Source: an uncultured Sphingorhabdus sp.
GTDB taxonomy: Bacteria; Pseudomonadota; Alphaproteobacteria; Sphingomonadales; Sphingomonadaceae
Direction of reading: 5' to 3'
Assembly: GCA_937873665.1 (NCBI GenBank)
Contig: CALMYW010000394.1
Coordinates: 434,001-498,000, forward strand
DNA length: 64,000 bases
Shown: positions 21,006-28,917 of the stretch, in pieces
Position numbering within the stretch: position 1 is the stretch's first letter
Layout: every line of letters begins with the position of its first letter
Made by a program: the position numbers and the translations under genes
Notes under the pieces: generated by a model
The model's input: the letters and a program-made list of their open reading frames with translations, nothing else
Told to the model about the DNA's origin: nothing
Databases searched by the model: none

Positions 21006-21586
21006 TCTCGCAGGTCAACCAACGCGATCTCGAGCAATTCAAGATAGTGCTTCTGGCTGATTTCGATCGCCCCCAAAGATTGAAGATGTTCGGTCATAAA
21101 CTGGCAGTCGAGCAAAGCAAAACCGCCCAGCTTCATCCGCGCAATCAGCCAAGCCATAGCCACCTTGGAAGCATCGGTAGTGCGTGAGAACATGCTTTCG
21201 CCGAAAAATGCCCTCCCCATCGCCAGCCCGTAGAGCCCGCCCACCATCCTGCCATCCCGCCAGCATTCGACACTATGTGCCAAACCCATTTGGTGCAGGC
21301 GCAGAAACGCCTGTTCAATATCGGAGTTGATCCATGTTTCCTGCCTGTCATCGGTGCTTTCGGCGCACAGGCGGATCACGCCCGCAAAGTCCCTGTCGCC
21401 GGTAACTTCAAAACGGTCCTGCCGGATGGTTTTGGCCAGCGATTTCGAGACGTGGAAGCCGTCGAGCGGCATGATCGCGCGCTGTTGCGGCTCAACCCAG
21501 AAAGATTCCCTATCCTCGCGTGAGTCCGCCATGGGGAAAATGCCGTGGGCATAAGCACTCAAGAGCAGGTCGATATTGATCGGCAC
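20804..21586 (-). CDS. aat: Leucyl/phenylalanyl-tRNA--protein transferase
   Basis: 260 residues with a GTG start at 21586. LLSAYAHGIFPMADSRED, SFWVEPQQRAIMPLDGFHVSK, LGLAHSVECWRDGRMVGGLYGLAMG and FALLDCQFMTEHLQSLGA are Aat signatures. It adds Leu or Phe to N-terminal Arg/Lys of proteins, marking them for ClpAP (N-end rule). It is longer than the usual ~230 residues owing to a small-residue-rich insert (SSSAGAAGAGAGALSAG) before a conserved-looking KLILHSLTQTS end. The last 202 bases lie antisense to the DUF2155 gene. Confidence 0.93.
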   Translation of the reverse strand: MPINIDLLLSAYAHGIFPMADSREDRESFWVEPQQRAIMPLDGFHVSKSLAKTIRQDRFEVTGDRDFAGVIRLCAESTDDRQETWINSDIEQAFLRLHQMGLAHSVECWRDGRMVGGLYGLAMGRAFFGESMFSRTTDASKVAMAWLIARMKLGGFALLDCQFMTEHLQSLGAIEISQKHYLELLEIALVDLRDQVSTVASPSPPDASSSAGAAGAGAGALSAGADWGALDRLLAEPSFGSSTGVSSPGKLILHSLTQTS

Positions 21587-21706
21587 ATATGCACCCTATC
21601 AATATTTGCGCCGAATGCCAGTTTCGGCTAAGGGCGCGGAAGAACCCCGGCCAGCCTATCTTCACCGAGTCCCGCTGGCACCGGGGTGATTTGTTTTTAA
21701 CGGGAT

Positions 21707-22492
21707 ATGCCGATGACACGCCGCCGCAAAATCTATGAAGGCAAGGCCAAGATTCTTTACGAAGGTCCCGAACCCGGCACGCTGATCCAATATTTCAAGG
21801 ATGATGCAACCGCGTTCAACGCCCAGAAAAAGGGCACGATCAGCGGCAAGGGCGTGATCAACAATCGCGTCTCGGAACATGTCTTCACTCGACTGGCGCA
21901 TATCGGCATCCCGACGCACTTCATCCGCCGCCTGAACATGCGCGAACAATTGATCCGCCAGGTAGAGATCGTGCCGATCGAAGTTATCGTCCGCAACGTC
22001 GCAGCCGGCACATTGTCGAAGCGGTTGGGCATCGAGGAAGGGACCCCTCTGCCCCATACGCTTCTCGAATATTGCTATAAGGATGACAGTCTTGGCGACC
22101 CGCTGGTTGCCGAAGAGCATATCGCGTGCTTCGGCTGGGCGAGCCAGGAAGAGATGCAGGACATCTCCTCAATGGCGATCCGCATCAACGATTTCATGTG
22201 CGGCATGTTCGCCGCAATCGGCATTCGCCTGATCGATTTCAAACTTGAATTTGGTCGTCTCTATGACGGCGATTTCAGCCGCATCATCCTTGCTGACGAA
22301 ATCAGCCCGGATGGTTGCCGCTTGTGGGATATCGAAACCGGCGAAAAGCTCGACAAGGATCGCTTCCGTCGCGACCTTGGCGGTGAAGCCGAAGCCTATC
22401 AGGAAGTCGCACGCCGCCTTGGCCTGATGCCCGAAGAAGGCGAAGGCGCAGTACTCGACATGGTTACGCACCGCCTGCGAAAGGGCAAATGA
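21707..22492 (+). CDS. purC: SAICAR synthetase PurC
   Basis: 261 residues; start at 21707, with a second ATG two codons on at 21713 equally possible. [19 protein letters not shown] is the N-terminal ATP-binding signature. [23 protein letters not shown] and [13 protein letters not shown] plus [14 protein letters not shown] complete the PurC motifs. It joins CAIR and aspartate in purine synthesis. It shares direction with purS and purQ downstream, with an M16 peptidase gene in between. Confidence 0.95.
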   Translation: MPMTRRRKIYEGKAKILYEGPEPGTLIQYFKDDATAFNAQKKGTISGKGVINNRVSEHVFTRLAHIGIPTHFIRRLNMREQLIRQVEIVPIEVIVRNVAAGTLSKRLGIEEGTPLPHTLLEYCYKDDSLGDPLVAEEHIACFGWASQEEMQDISSMAIRINDFMCGMFAAIGIRLIDFKLEFGRLYDGDFSRIILADEISPDGCRLWDIETGEKLDKDRFRRDLGGEAEAYQEVARRLGLMPEEGEGAVLDMVTHRLRKGK

Positions 22493-22543
22493 TTTCGACC
22501 AATGGCGGTTGCCATTGCTGAAAAACCGGCGATAAACAGCGGC

Positions 22544-25405
22544 ATGGGGAAATCCTTTGCTGTCATAGCCTTGGCGCTGCTTTCGGGCGCGCTGATCGTC
22601 GCAACTCCTGCTTCGGCAGCGCCTGCCGCTCCGGCAGGTGCGACGCGAACGGCGCCGTGGAACAGCGAGACCACCGAACTCGAGGCCGACAGCCGTATCA
22701 TCTATGGTCGCCTGCCCAACGGCCTCCGCTATGCCATCCGCCGCAACGAACGGCCCGAAAACCAGGTACTGGTGCGGCTCGCCTTCGAATTCGGTTCGGC
22801 TGCGGAAGCAGATGACGAGCAAGGCCTCGCCCATTTTATCGAACATATGGCCTTCAACGGATCGACCAATGTCCCCGAAGGCGAAATGGTGCGTATGCTT
22901 GAAAGGCTTGGTCTTTCCTTTGGCGCAGATACCAATGCGTCGACCGGGTTCGTTCGCACTCAATATAAGCTGGATCTTCCCAAGGCCGATCCCGCTTTAA
23001 TCGAACGCGCGCTCTTCCTGATGCGCGAAACGGCCAGCGAAATCAGTTTCAACTCTGGCGCAGTTGATCGTGAGCGCGGCGTCGTCATCGCTGAAATGCG
23101 CGACAGGGAGAATTTCAACTTCCAGCGAAACCGCGCGGCGAGCGAACTCCTATATCCCGACAGCTATTTTTCAACGCGCTATCCCATCGGGAAGCTTGAT
23201 GTACTGCAGAATGCATCAGCGGAAAAAATGAAATCATTGTACCGGAAATGGTATGTACCGGATCGCGCACGACTGGTCATAGTCGGGCCAATCGATCCGG
23301 CGGCTATCGAACGCGAAATTGTTCGCAAATTTTCCAACTGGCAGGGCTCAGGCGCGACACTGGGCGAAATCGACCGATGCAGTTTCGACAATGACCGACC
23401 AGCAAAAGCCGCCATTTTCAGCCATCCTGAGGTGTACGAAGCCCTCAACATCGAACAGATTGTCGCTGACAAGAAACGCCCCGATACATTCGAACGGGCG
23501 TTACTCGACCTTAAAATGGGTATGGCTGCGGCAATCGTCGCTGACCGGATTTCGCGCAAAAGCCGCAATGAAGATATTCCGCTGCTCAACAGCGGTCTCT
23601 CATTTGCAGCTGGTTTTTGCGATCAGCATGCGCGCGTCGGCATGACGATTGCAGGCAAGGATGGCAGCTGGAAAACCGTGTTACCGATTGTCGAACAGAT
23701 GGTGCGTCAGGCGGTTGAATTTGGCTTTTCGGAACAGGAAATTTCCGAGCAGATTAAAAGGTATGACGCGGCTTTCGACAATGCGGTCAAAAGCGAACCC
23801 ACAACCGTCAGCAGCAGCTTTGCCAACGAACTGACCAATCTGGACGACGATATCGTAACGAGCGCTGAATACAGACTGCGCCTGTGGAAGCAGTTGCGCC
23901 CCTTCATGACTAAGGACGCCGTCTCCCGGGAATTCGCGCAATGGTATGGCCGCCTTGATCGCCCGCGCATTTTCCTCTCCAGCAAGAATTCCGATCCAGC
24001 CACGCCAGAAACGCTGCTCGCTGCCTTCTCCGAAAGCCGTAAGCAGCCTGTTGAAGCCCCAACGCAGCGTGCCTCCCTCGAATGGGGTTACACCGATTTC
24101 GGTCCGCGCGGCGATGTTGTGGAGGATAAGAGTATTGCCGACCTCGGCATTCGCACGGTCCGTTTTTCAAACAATGTCCGGCTTAACATCAAACGCACTG
24201 ACTTCGAGAAAGATCGCGTCCGCTGGACCTTGCAGATCGAAGGTGGAAAGCTTTCGCTGCCCACGGCCGACCAGCCGCTCGGCATGTTCATGGATGGGGC
24301 CTTCGCAAGCGGCGGGCTGGGCAAATATGACATTGACGATCTGCGTGCTGTATTGGCCGGTACAACCGCCAGCCCGGCCTTCGCTTCCGCGCCAACCTAT
24401 TTTGGCGGGGCTGGAGCAATTGTGTCAAAAGACCTTGAACGGCAAATGCAGTTGCTCGCTGCTTATGTAACCGATCCGGGATATCGGGAGGAAGCCGTCA
24501 AGCTGTTCCGCAGGCCCCTGCCGGAATTTTACGCGAGGTTGGACGCAACCCCCGGATCAGCGCTGACCATCGGTCAGGCGCGGATCATGAACGGCGACGA
24601 TCCACGTTTTGTGCTTCCGCCGATCGATGCGTTGCTTGCAGCCGATTTCGAGAGATTGAGAGCCGCCATTGGTACCCAGTTGCAAAGTGGCGCGATCGAA
24701 GTCGGTCTTGTGGGAGATGTGGACGAGGCGGCAGCGATTGATACAATTGCGCGCACTGTTGGTGCCCTTCCGCAACGGTCCAGCAAAGAAGTTGACTTCG
24801 GCTCAGCCAAAACGACCAGCTTTACTGGCAGTTATGGCATCCATACGCTTTACCATCGGGGCGAAGCCAACCAGCTGAGCTGGCGGCGCGTCTGGTCAAC
24901 GACAGACGATTCGGATTTCAGGCTGGAACAGACGATGTCCCTGCTGGCGGACATCGCCCGCATCCGCCTGATTGATGAATTGCGCGAAGGATTGGGAGCC
25001 ACCTATGGGGCTGGCGCAGGATCAGACATGTCAGATGTCTATCCGGAACGCGGCATGTTTACGATATCGACCAGTGGCGACCCCAAGGACCTCGAAAAGA
25101 TCGAAGCAGCCGTGGATGAAGTTGTCGCCGAACTGCTGGCAGCACCGGTAAATGCAGACTTGTTCGAGCGGGCGCGCAAGCCGACGCTCGAAAGCTATGC
25201 CGATTGGAAGAAACGCAATGCCACCTGGATGGATATCGTCGACGAGGCGCAATCAGCCCCTGATCGTTTGCAACGCTTTCGCATAAGCGAGGAGCAATAT
25301 CGCTCAATCACGCCGCAACAGGTGTGGGAGGCCGCCAAGCGGTTTCTCGATCCGAAGAAGAGCTATACTTTCAGGGTCGTGCCAAAAGTGGCAGTGCAAA
25401 ACTGA
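22544..25405 (+). CDS. Periplasmic M16 family zinc peptidase (pitrilysin/insulinase-like)
   Basis: 953 residues from the ATG at 22544. A signal peptide (ALLSGALIVATPASA) is followed by the inverted zinc motif HFIEHMAF (HxxEH) at about residue 100, preceded by AFEFGSAAEADDEQGLA. The second half has the LIDELREGLGATYG segment typical of the inactive C-terminal half of M16 enzymes. It probably degrades peptides in the periplasm. It lies between purC and purS, with 51 bases after purC. In sphingomonads long M16 proteins of this type are frequent; the substrate is unknown. Confidence 0.9.
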   Translation: MGKSFAVIALALLSGALIVATPASAAPAAPAGATRTAPWNSETTELEADSRIIYGRLPNGLRYAIRRNERPENQVLVRLAFEFGSAAEADDEQGLAHFIEHMAFNGSTNVPEGEMVRMLERLGLSFGADTNASTGFVRTQYKLDLPKADPALIERALFLMRETASEISFNSGAVDRERGVVIAEMRDRENFNFQRNRAASELLYPDSYFSTRYPIGKLDVLQNASAEKMKSLYRKWYVPDRARLVIVGPIDPAAIEREIVRKFSNWQGSGATLGEIDRCSFDNDRPAKAAIFSHPEVYEALNIEQIVADKKRPDTFERALLDLKMGMAAAIVADRISRKSRNEDIPLLNSGLSFAAGFCDQHARVGMTIAGKDGSWKTVLPIVEQMVRQAVEFGFSEQEISEQIKRYDAAFDNAVKSEPTTVSSSFANELTNLDDDIVTSAEYRLRLWKQLRPFMTKDAVSREFAQWYGRLDRPRIFLSSKNSDPATPETLLAAFSESRKQPVEAPTQRASLEWGYTDFGPRGDVVEDKSIADLGIRTVRFSNNVRLNIKRTDFEKDRVRWTLQIEGGKLSLPTADQPLGMFMDGAFASGGLGKYDIDDLRAVLAGTTASPAFASAPTYFGGAGAIVSKDLERQMQLLAAYVTDPGYREEAVKLFRRPLPEFYARLDATPGSALTIGQARIMNGDDPRFVLPPIDALLAADFERLRAAIGTQLQSGAIEVGLVGDVDEAAAIDTIARTVGALPQRSSKEVDFGSAKTTSFTGSYGIHTLYHRGEANQLSWRRVWSTTDDSDFRLEQTMSLLADIARIRLIDELREGLGATYGAGAGSDMSDVYPERGMFTISTSGDPKDLEKIEAAVDEVVAELLAAPVNADLFERARKPTLESYADWKKRNATWMDIVDEAQSAPDRLQRFRISEEQYRSITPQQVWEAAKRFLDPKKSYTFRVVPKVAVQN

Positions 25406-25412
25406 AGCTGCG

Positions 25413-25598
25413 TCAGCCTTTGGTCTTGTAGCCGCATAAAATGCCGAGCACGAACGACAGGAACAGCGCAAGCTGGACTTCGTGGAGCGTATATTGGCTC
25501 CAACCGAAAATCTCGTTTCCGAAGCCGAATACTCCGACAAAAAGCGCTGCTGCAAGCCCGACCATATGCCACCTCTGCGGGTATTCGCCCGCAATCAA
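25413..25598 (-). CDS. Small two-segment membrane protein
   Basis: 61 residues with two hydrophobic segments (HMVGLAAALFVGVFGFG and VQLALFLSFVLGILCG) joined by a polar loop. No family recognised. It starts at 25598, and its stop is 8 bases from the stop of the convergent M16 gene. The high hydrophobicity pattern and the tight packing argue for a real gene, but the frame is short and codon evidence is weak. Confidence 0.5.
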   Translation of the reverse strand: MIAGEYPQRWHMVGLAAALFVGVFGFGNEIFGWSQYTLHEVQLALFLSFVLGILCGYKTKG

Positions 25599-25740
25599 CC
25601 CTTCATCTGCTTACGCTACTGCGTCTAAGGTCAAACAATGGTTGGCGGCTTCGGTTACCCCAAATTAACCCTGATGCCCCCCTTGTTTCCCTGTCCGGCA
25701 AAGCTATAGGGGGCGCAGTTTCCGCAATCAGGGCAGCGCC

Positions 25741-25974
25741 ATGAAAACCCGCATCTTCGTCACACTGAAAAACGGGGTTCTTGACCCGCAAGGCAAGGCT
25801 ATTCACCACGCGCTTGAAGGTCTTGGCTTTCAGGGTATCAGCGACGTCCGTGCCGGTCGCCTGATCGAGATCGAACATGAGCCGGGTATCACAACCGCGC
25901 AGCTTGAAGATATGTGCCGCAAACTGCTCGCCAATATGGTGATCGAGAATTTCGAGATCGAACAGAAAGGCTGA
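25741..25974 (+). CDS. purS: Phosphoribosylformylglycinamidine synthase subunit PurS
   Basis: 77 residues, the normal PurS length. [29 protein letters not shown] and [11 protein letters not shown] are the family pattern. PurS bridges PurL and PurQ in FGAM synthetase of the three-subunit type. PurQ follows after 5 bases; purL is not in the window. Confidence 0.95.
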   Translation: MKTRIFVTLKNGVLDPQGKAIHHALEGLGFQGISDVRAGRLIEIEHEPGITTAQLEDMCRKLLANMVIENFEIEQKG

Positions 25975-25979
25975 TCGCT

Positions 25980-26645
25980 ATGCGCGCAGCAGTCATCCAG
26001 TTCCCAGGGTCCAATTGTGATCGCGACATGGCAGTTGCCATTCGTGAAGTTACCGGTGCCGACACGTCGATGGTCTGGCATCGGGAGACGGAATTGCCCG
26101 CTGGTCTTGATCTGATCGCGGTGCCCGGCGGCTTTTCCTATGGTGACTATCTGCGTTCAGGTGCGATGGCTGCGCGTTCGCCCGTGATGCAGGCCGTTGT
26201 CGCCGCTGCGGGACGCGGCGTTCCGGTTCTGGGCGTGTGCAATGGCTTCCAGATACTCACCGAAGCAGGGTTGTTGCCGGGTGCTTTGATGCGCAATGCC
26301 TGTATCCGCTTTGTCTGCCGCGAAGTGAAACTGACTGTCGAAAACAGCCAGTCGATGTTCACCAGCCGCTATCAAGCAGGTGAAGAAATTATCATTCCGG
26401 TGGCGCATCATGACGGCAATTATTTCGCCGATGAAGCCACGCTGGACCGCCTCGAAGGCGAAGGTCGGGTCGCATTCCGTTACGCCGAAGAGGTAAACGG
26501 GTCTGCGCGCAACATTGCAGGTATCTTGAACGACGCCGGCAATGTCCTCGGCATGATGCCGCACCCCGAACGCATGATCGAGGCTGTACAGGGTGGATCA
26601 GATGGACGTCGGCTCTTCGAGGGCCTGATCCGCGAGATCGCCTGA
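25980..26645 (+). CDS. purQ: Phosphoribosylformylglycinamidine synthase subunit PurQ
   Basis: 221 residues from the ATG at 25980. This is a class-I glutamine amidotransferase that supplies ammonia to Pur[17 protein letters not shown] at the N-terminus, the nucleophile elbow [11 protein letters not shown] (Cys about residue 86) and the C-terminal [11 protein letters not shown] supplying His and Glu. It directly follows purS. Its last 48 bases overlap the convergent gene for a 130-residue membrane protein. Confidence 0.95.
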   Translation: MRAAVIQFPGSNCDRDMAVAIREVTGADTSMVWHRETELPAGLDLIAVPGGFSYGDYLRSGAMAARSPVMQAVVAAAGRGVPVLGVCNGFQILTEAGLLPGALMRNACIRFVCREVKLTVENSQSMFTSRYQAGEEIIIPVAHHDGNYFADEATLDRLEGEGRVAFRYAEEVNGSARNIAGILNDAGNVLGMMPHPERMIEAVQGGSDGRRLFEGLIREIA

Positions 26646-26990
26646 CATTTCTGTCTTGGGTTTTGGCTTGGGCTGTAGCCAACGCCCTACCAGTAATAAG
26701 ACCGACGGCCAGAACATCGTATTCCAGATATCGTGCCAGTGCGCGGCGTCAGGCTGAAGTGCGTCAGCTGCGCCTTCCGCCTTCATATCGATCCATTCAA
26801 CCGTGCAAGCCATGGCCAAAACGGCCAACCAGGCGAGCATCCAGCCGCCACGCCAGCGCCACATCAGCCGGACGAACAGGAACAGCCCCATTCCAGCATA
26901 GATGTGCAAGGCATCCTTGCCGAGACCCGTAAAGCCCAACATCACGACCTTGAACTGCTGGAAATCCAGCGGGGTATAACCGAAAAGCAT
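26598..26990 (-). CDS. Hypothetical multi-pass inner membrane protein
   Basis: 130 residues with about three hydrophobic segments ([45 protein letters not shown]). The conserved-looking [15 protein letters not shown] and [14 protein letters not shown] segments may be functional, but I do not recognise a family. It starts 5 bases after the transporter stop at 26996, so the two form an operon, and its 3' end overlaps purQ by 48 bases. The C-terminal tail is charged and proline-rich. Confidence 0.65.
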   Translation of the reverse strand: MLFGYTPLDFQQFKVVMLGFTGLGKDALHIYAGMGLFLFVRLMWRWRGGWMLAWLAVLAMACTVEWIDMKAEGAADALQPDAAHWHDIWNTMFWPSVLLLVGRWLQPKPKPKTEMSGDLADQALEEPTSI

Positions 26991-26995
26991 GCGGT

Positions 26996-27727
26996 TCAGA
27001 CCTGCGTTTTGAAGGGAGTGAAGTTGGTACCTTCATCGAACAGGTCGACGCCTTCTTTCCGTTTCAGCCAGCCCACAACCATGTAGGTAACGGGCGTCAG
27101 CACGACTTCCCATATAACCTTGAGCCCCCAATTGGTGACCATCACCGTGACAACAGCGTCATTCTCCCAAACACCCCAGAAGGCCAGCGGGTAAAATATC
27201 AGGCTGTCGACTCCCTGCCCCACCACTGTCGACCCGATGGTGCGCGACCAGAGATGTCGGCCCTGCGTCCAGATTTTCATCCTCGCCATGACATAGCTGT
27301 TGACGAACTCGCCCGCCCAAAACGCGACGATCGACGCGAGCACGATACGCGGAACCTGCCCGAACACACTCTCATAGGCCGCTTGCCCTTCCCAGCCGGT
27401 GGCAGGTGGCAGGCTGACGACAACCCAGCTCATGAAAGCCATGAATATCAGACCGACAAAGCCTGCCCAGATCACCCGCCTGGCGCGCGCATAGCCATAG
27501 ACCTCGGTTAACACGTCGCCGATGACATAACCGAGCGGGAAGAAGAGAATACCTGCGCCGAAAACCCAAGGCTCACCGCCGATTTCAATGGCCGCAGGTT
27601 TTGCGGCACCGATAACGTTGGAAAGCAGCAACACCGCCACAAACGCTGCCATAACAAAGTCATAGTAACGGAAATGCCGGCCGGTCATTTCAGCGGCGCT
27701 GTGCGCTTCTATTGCTCGATTGCTCAT
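26996..27727 (-). CDS. Queuosine precursor transporter (YhhQ/QPTR family)
   Basis: 243 residues from the ATG at 27727; the longer frame has a start at 27754 without better support. Multiple membrane segments include FVMAAFVAVLLLSNVIGAAK, WVFGAGILFFPLGYVIGDVLTEVYGYARARRVIWAG, AFWAGEFVNSYVMARMK and GVDSLIFYPLAFWG. The pattern LFFPLGYVIGDVLTEVYGY is diagnostic of the vitamin-uptake-like (VUT) family, to which the preQ0/preQ1 transporters belong. It imports the base used for tRNA queuosine; it lies close to a tRNA gene by position only. Confidence 0.88.
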   Translation of the reverse strand: MSNRAIEAHSAAEMTGRHFRYYDFVMAAFVAVLLLSNVIGAAKPAAIEIGGEPWVFGAGILFFPLGYVIGDVLTEVYGYARARRVIWAGFVGLIFMAFMSWVVVSLPPATGWEGQAAYESVFGQVPRIVLASIVAFWAGEFVNSYVMARMKIWTQGRHLWSRTIGSTVVGQGVDSLIFYPLAFWGVWENDAVVTVMVTNWGLKVIWEVVLTPVTYMVVGWLKRKEGVDLFDEGTNFTPFKTQV

Positions 27728-27785
27728 CCCGTCGCCATATCCCGCTTTGCACACTCGCGCAAAGTGGTTATTGCGCAGCCAGCGC

Positions 27786-27862
27786 GCGCCCTTAGCTCAG
27801 CTGGATAGAGCGCGAGACTTCTAATCTTGAGGCCGCAGGTTCGACTCCTGCAGGGCGCGCCA
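27786..27862 (+). tRNA. tRNA-Arg (anticodon UCU)
   Basis: 77 nt with CCA encoded. Acceptor arms GCGCCCT and AGGGCGC pair fully. The D arm is GCTC...GAGC. The anticodon stem CGAGA/TCTTG encloses the loop CTTCTAA with anticodon TCT, reading AGA. The T stem is GCAGG/CCTGC with loop TTCGACT. No integrase or attachment-site duplication is seen beside it. Confidence 0.95.
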
Positions 27863-27917
27863 CTTTCAAATTCATTCGGCCATGGCAGCTAGCAAGCACA
27901 CACCCCCTTGGTCACCT

Positions 27918-28709
27918 TCACCTGCCGGTGAACTTTGCCGGGCGCTTCTCCATGAAGCTGGCAATTCCTTCCTTGAAATCAGCGCTCTGGAATAAGGGCA
28001 GCAACTGGAGATACACATGCTGCACATGGGTGTCGAAAGTCTCCTCCATGCCCATACGCATAAGCCGCTTTGCGCCTTGCACCGCCAATGGAGCGTTGTT
28101 GGCAATCTCTGTCGCCAATTCCCGTGCGCGCGCCGCGACCCGACCGCTCGGCACCACTTCATTGACCAACCGCTCCTTAAGGCAATCTTCTGCAGACAAT
28201 GTGCGGCCAGTGAAGATAATCTCAGCTGCTTTCGCCCAGCCGAGCATGCGTGGCAGGAACCAGGTTCCACCGGATTCGGGCAGCACACCCCTTTTCACAA
28301 ATGCGGCGGCCAATTTGGCGTCGTCCGCCATTACGCGGATATCGCAGCCTAGAGCCAGGTCCATGCCATAGCCGGCGGCAGATCCATTGAGGGCGGCGAT
28401 CACGGGCTTATCGAGCGCGTGCAGGACTGTCGGCGGGGTATTCCGTAGATCAATCGTCGCTCCAAATGTCGCGGACGACGATCCGATACCTTCACCCTTT
28501 TGCGCCTGCCCCAAATCCAATCCGGCGCAAAAAGCCCGGCCACTGCCGGTTAAGATGATGACGCGGACATCACGGTCAGCCCCGGCCTTTACCAACAAGC
28601 GAGTCAGTTCATCGAGCATCGGGCCGGAAATGGTATTCATGCGCTCCGGCCGGTTCAACGTCAGCGTTGCGATACCATCTGACACATCATAGCTGACGTC
28701 TTCGCTCAT
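27918..28709 (-). CDS. Enoyl-CoA hydratase/isomerase family protein
   Basis: 263 residues of crotonase fold. The first oxyanion region is SGRAFCAGLDL and the second LNGSAAGYGMDLALGCDIRV, followed by the SGGTWFLPRMLGWAKAAEIIFTGR segment. The usual catalytic Glu of true hydratases (first site, position GGGCEL-like) is replaced by GYGMDLA; the second site has PESGGTW. The precise reaction is therefore unclear. Short length and lone position favour a beta-oxidation accessory enzyme. Confidence 0.85.
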   Translation of the reverse strand: MSEDVSYDVSDGIATLTLNRPERMNTISGPMLDELTRLLVKAGADRDVRVIILTGSGRAFCAGLDLGQAQKGEGIGSSSATFGATIDLRNTPPTVLHALDKPVIAALNGSAAGYGMDLALGCDIRVMADDAKLAAAFVKRGVLPESGGTWFLPRMLGWAKAAEIIFTGRTLSAEDCLKERLVNEVVPSGRVAARARELATEIANNAPLAVQGAKRLMRMGMEETFDTHVQHVYLQLLPLFQSADFKEGIASFMEKRPAKFTGR

Positions 28710-28857
28710 TTATCTCTCCTCTTTCCTACGCTTGCATCCTATATGCGGCAGCATCCCCGTTTGGCCAAATGCAAGATAGTTGCGTAGCGAAACGAAATGT
28801 GGATGCAATAGTGCTGCAGTAAGTCTTTAGCTGTTCCTGCTCAGTCGATGGGCGTTG

Positions 28858-28875
28858 TTGTCGTATTTTCGTAAC
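28858..28875 (+). promoter_or_regulatory. Weak Pho-box-like element upstream of ppk
   Basis: Half-sites TTGTCGT (28858-28864) and TCGTAAC (28869-28875) are spaced 11 bases apart, matching 5 and 4-5 of 7 consensus positions, and a further CTGTTAT lies in phase at 28891. It is much weaker than the other boxes reported in this window and may be chance. Confidence 0.3.
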
Positions 28876-28917
28876 ATGGTCGAAGCATAGCTGTTATTGG
28901 AATTTTGGGAGGTAGCT

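Noticed and set aside
27786..27862. tRNA-Arg as an integration site of a mobile element
   Set aside because: No integrase, no duplicated 3' tRNA end and no atypical genes lie nearby.
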